Below are positions 63,877 through 64,000 of a stretch of DNA of 64,000 nt, one piece after another. The stretch lies in the NCBI RefSeq assembly GCF_000759675.1, contig NZ_BAWM01000037.1, positions 1 through 64,000 on the forward strand, in the 5' to 3' direction. The position numbers were made by a program, and so were the translations under genes. This DNA is from Neobacillus niacini (GTDB lineage Bacteria > Bacillota > Bacilli > Bacillales > Cytobacillaceae). Each line of letters begins with the position of its first letter. The first letter of the stretch is position 1. The notes beneath the pieces are model-generated. The model saw only the letters and a list, made by a program, of their open reading frames with translations. It did not search any database and was not told the origin of the DNA.

Positions 63877-64000
63877 ATGCCAGCTATTGTAGGAGTTGCA
63901 CAAGTCATATCACTTGGCAGCAGTTCCGTTTTTCATATTGGAGATGTCTACAAAATCATGCCATTTTCATCTGCAAGAACTTTCTCCGGTGCTGGTTCCT
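63877..64000 (+). CDS. gerPA: Spore germination protein, GerPA/GerPF family (5' part)
   Basis: The first 41 codons are present and the gene runs off the window. MPAIVGVAQVISLGSSSVFHIGDVYKIMP resembles the start of GerPA-type proteins, which act in spore-coat permeability to germinants. The position beyond yisL on the right suits the gerP operon. It could be another GerP paralogue of the same subfamily. RBS AAAGG at 63858-63867 and a SigK-like -10 precede it. Confidence 0.75.
   Translation, partial: MPAIVGVAQVISLGSSSVFHIGDVYKIMPFSSARTFSGAGS

Overview
The window comes from a low-GC Gram-positive, endospore-forming member of the Bacillaceae (Bacillus/Neobacillus-like). The evidence is spore genes (spoVIF, a spoVAC-AD-AE set, cotZ, cotO, yjcA, yjcZ, the start of a gerP-type gene), Firmicute control sites (T-box, FapR, CtsR, LexA and Fnr boxes) and a gene order that, from memory, runs collinear but inverted with the yis-yit-yja-yjb-yjc part of the B. 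subtilis chromosome.

Layout. 1-1.1 kb: a GC-rich, strongly folded non-coding element on the minus strand (possibly a HEARO/omega RNA of an IscB element lying off the left edge), a gene remnant and a tRNA-Val. 1.2-5.7 kb: an SOS-boxed WYL mini-protein, then yjcH-yjcG-yjcF and a UvrD-type helicase. 5.7-10.7 kb: sporulation genes. 10.8-19.3 kb: fabI, the antiporter yjbQ, prpE, the rluD-like/nadK/relQ/yjbL run, yjbK, and yjbI-spxH. 19.5-29.8 kb: pepF, coiA, a cardiolipin synthase, mecA, spx, T-box-controlled trpS, yjbA and yjaZ. 29.9-30.45 kb: a striking array of about ten 52-bp units, each carrying a 27-bp palindrome. 30.5-38.2 kb: fabF and fabH (FapR operator), yjaV, yjaU, yjzD, clpB (CtsR box) and yjzC.

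38.4-45.8 kb is an anaerobic/molybdenum module: two Fnr paralogues with C-terminal Cys motifs, mobB-moeA, the di-iron repair protein RIC, moaA, an Fnr-boxed radical SAM/SPASM gene and a DsrE-like gene. In B. subtilis the arg operon occupies this place. 45.8-58.3 kb returns to the yit/yis backbone (yitW, yitV, yitU, a BsuPI-domain protein, yitT, degV, cvfB, yajQ, an SDR, a GH13 protein whose catalytic residues are all replaced, asnO, yisN). 58.3-62.2 kb is a second pterin module: a MoeB/ThiF-type E1, a tungsten-type aldehyde:ferredoxin oxidoreductase, MoaD and a MoaD-associated domain protein. The right end carries yisL, a c-di-GMP-I riboswitch in front of a decayed Tad/CpaF ATPase, and the 5' end of a gerPA-like gene.

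How it fits together. The Spx stress regulator and proteins that control its turnover or use the same Clp system (SpxH, MecA, and ClpB as a related chaperone) sit close together. FapR sites link fabI and fabH-fabF. Fnr probably drives the radical SAM gene and RIC. Of pterin cofactor genes the window holds moaA, mobB, moeA, a MoeB-like E1 and MoaD; moaB/mogA, moaC and moaE must lie elsewhere. The least explained element is the 52-bp hairpin repeat family, present as a clean array at 29.9 kb and as a degenerate, opposite-strand array at 48.5 kb with the same period and partly compensatory changes in the palindrome arms.
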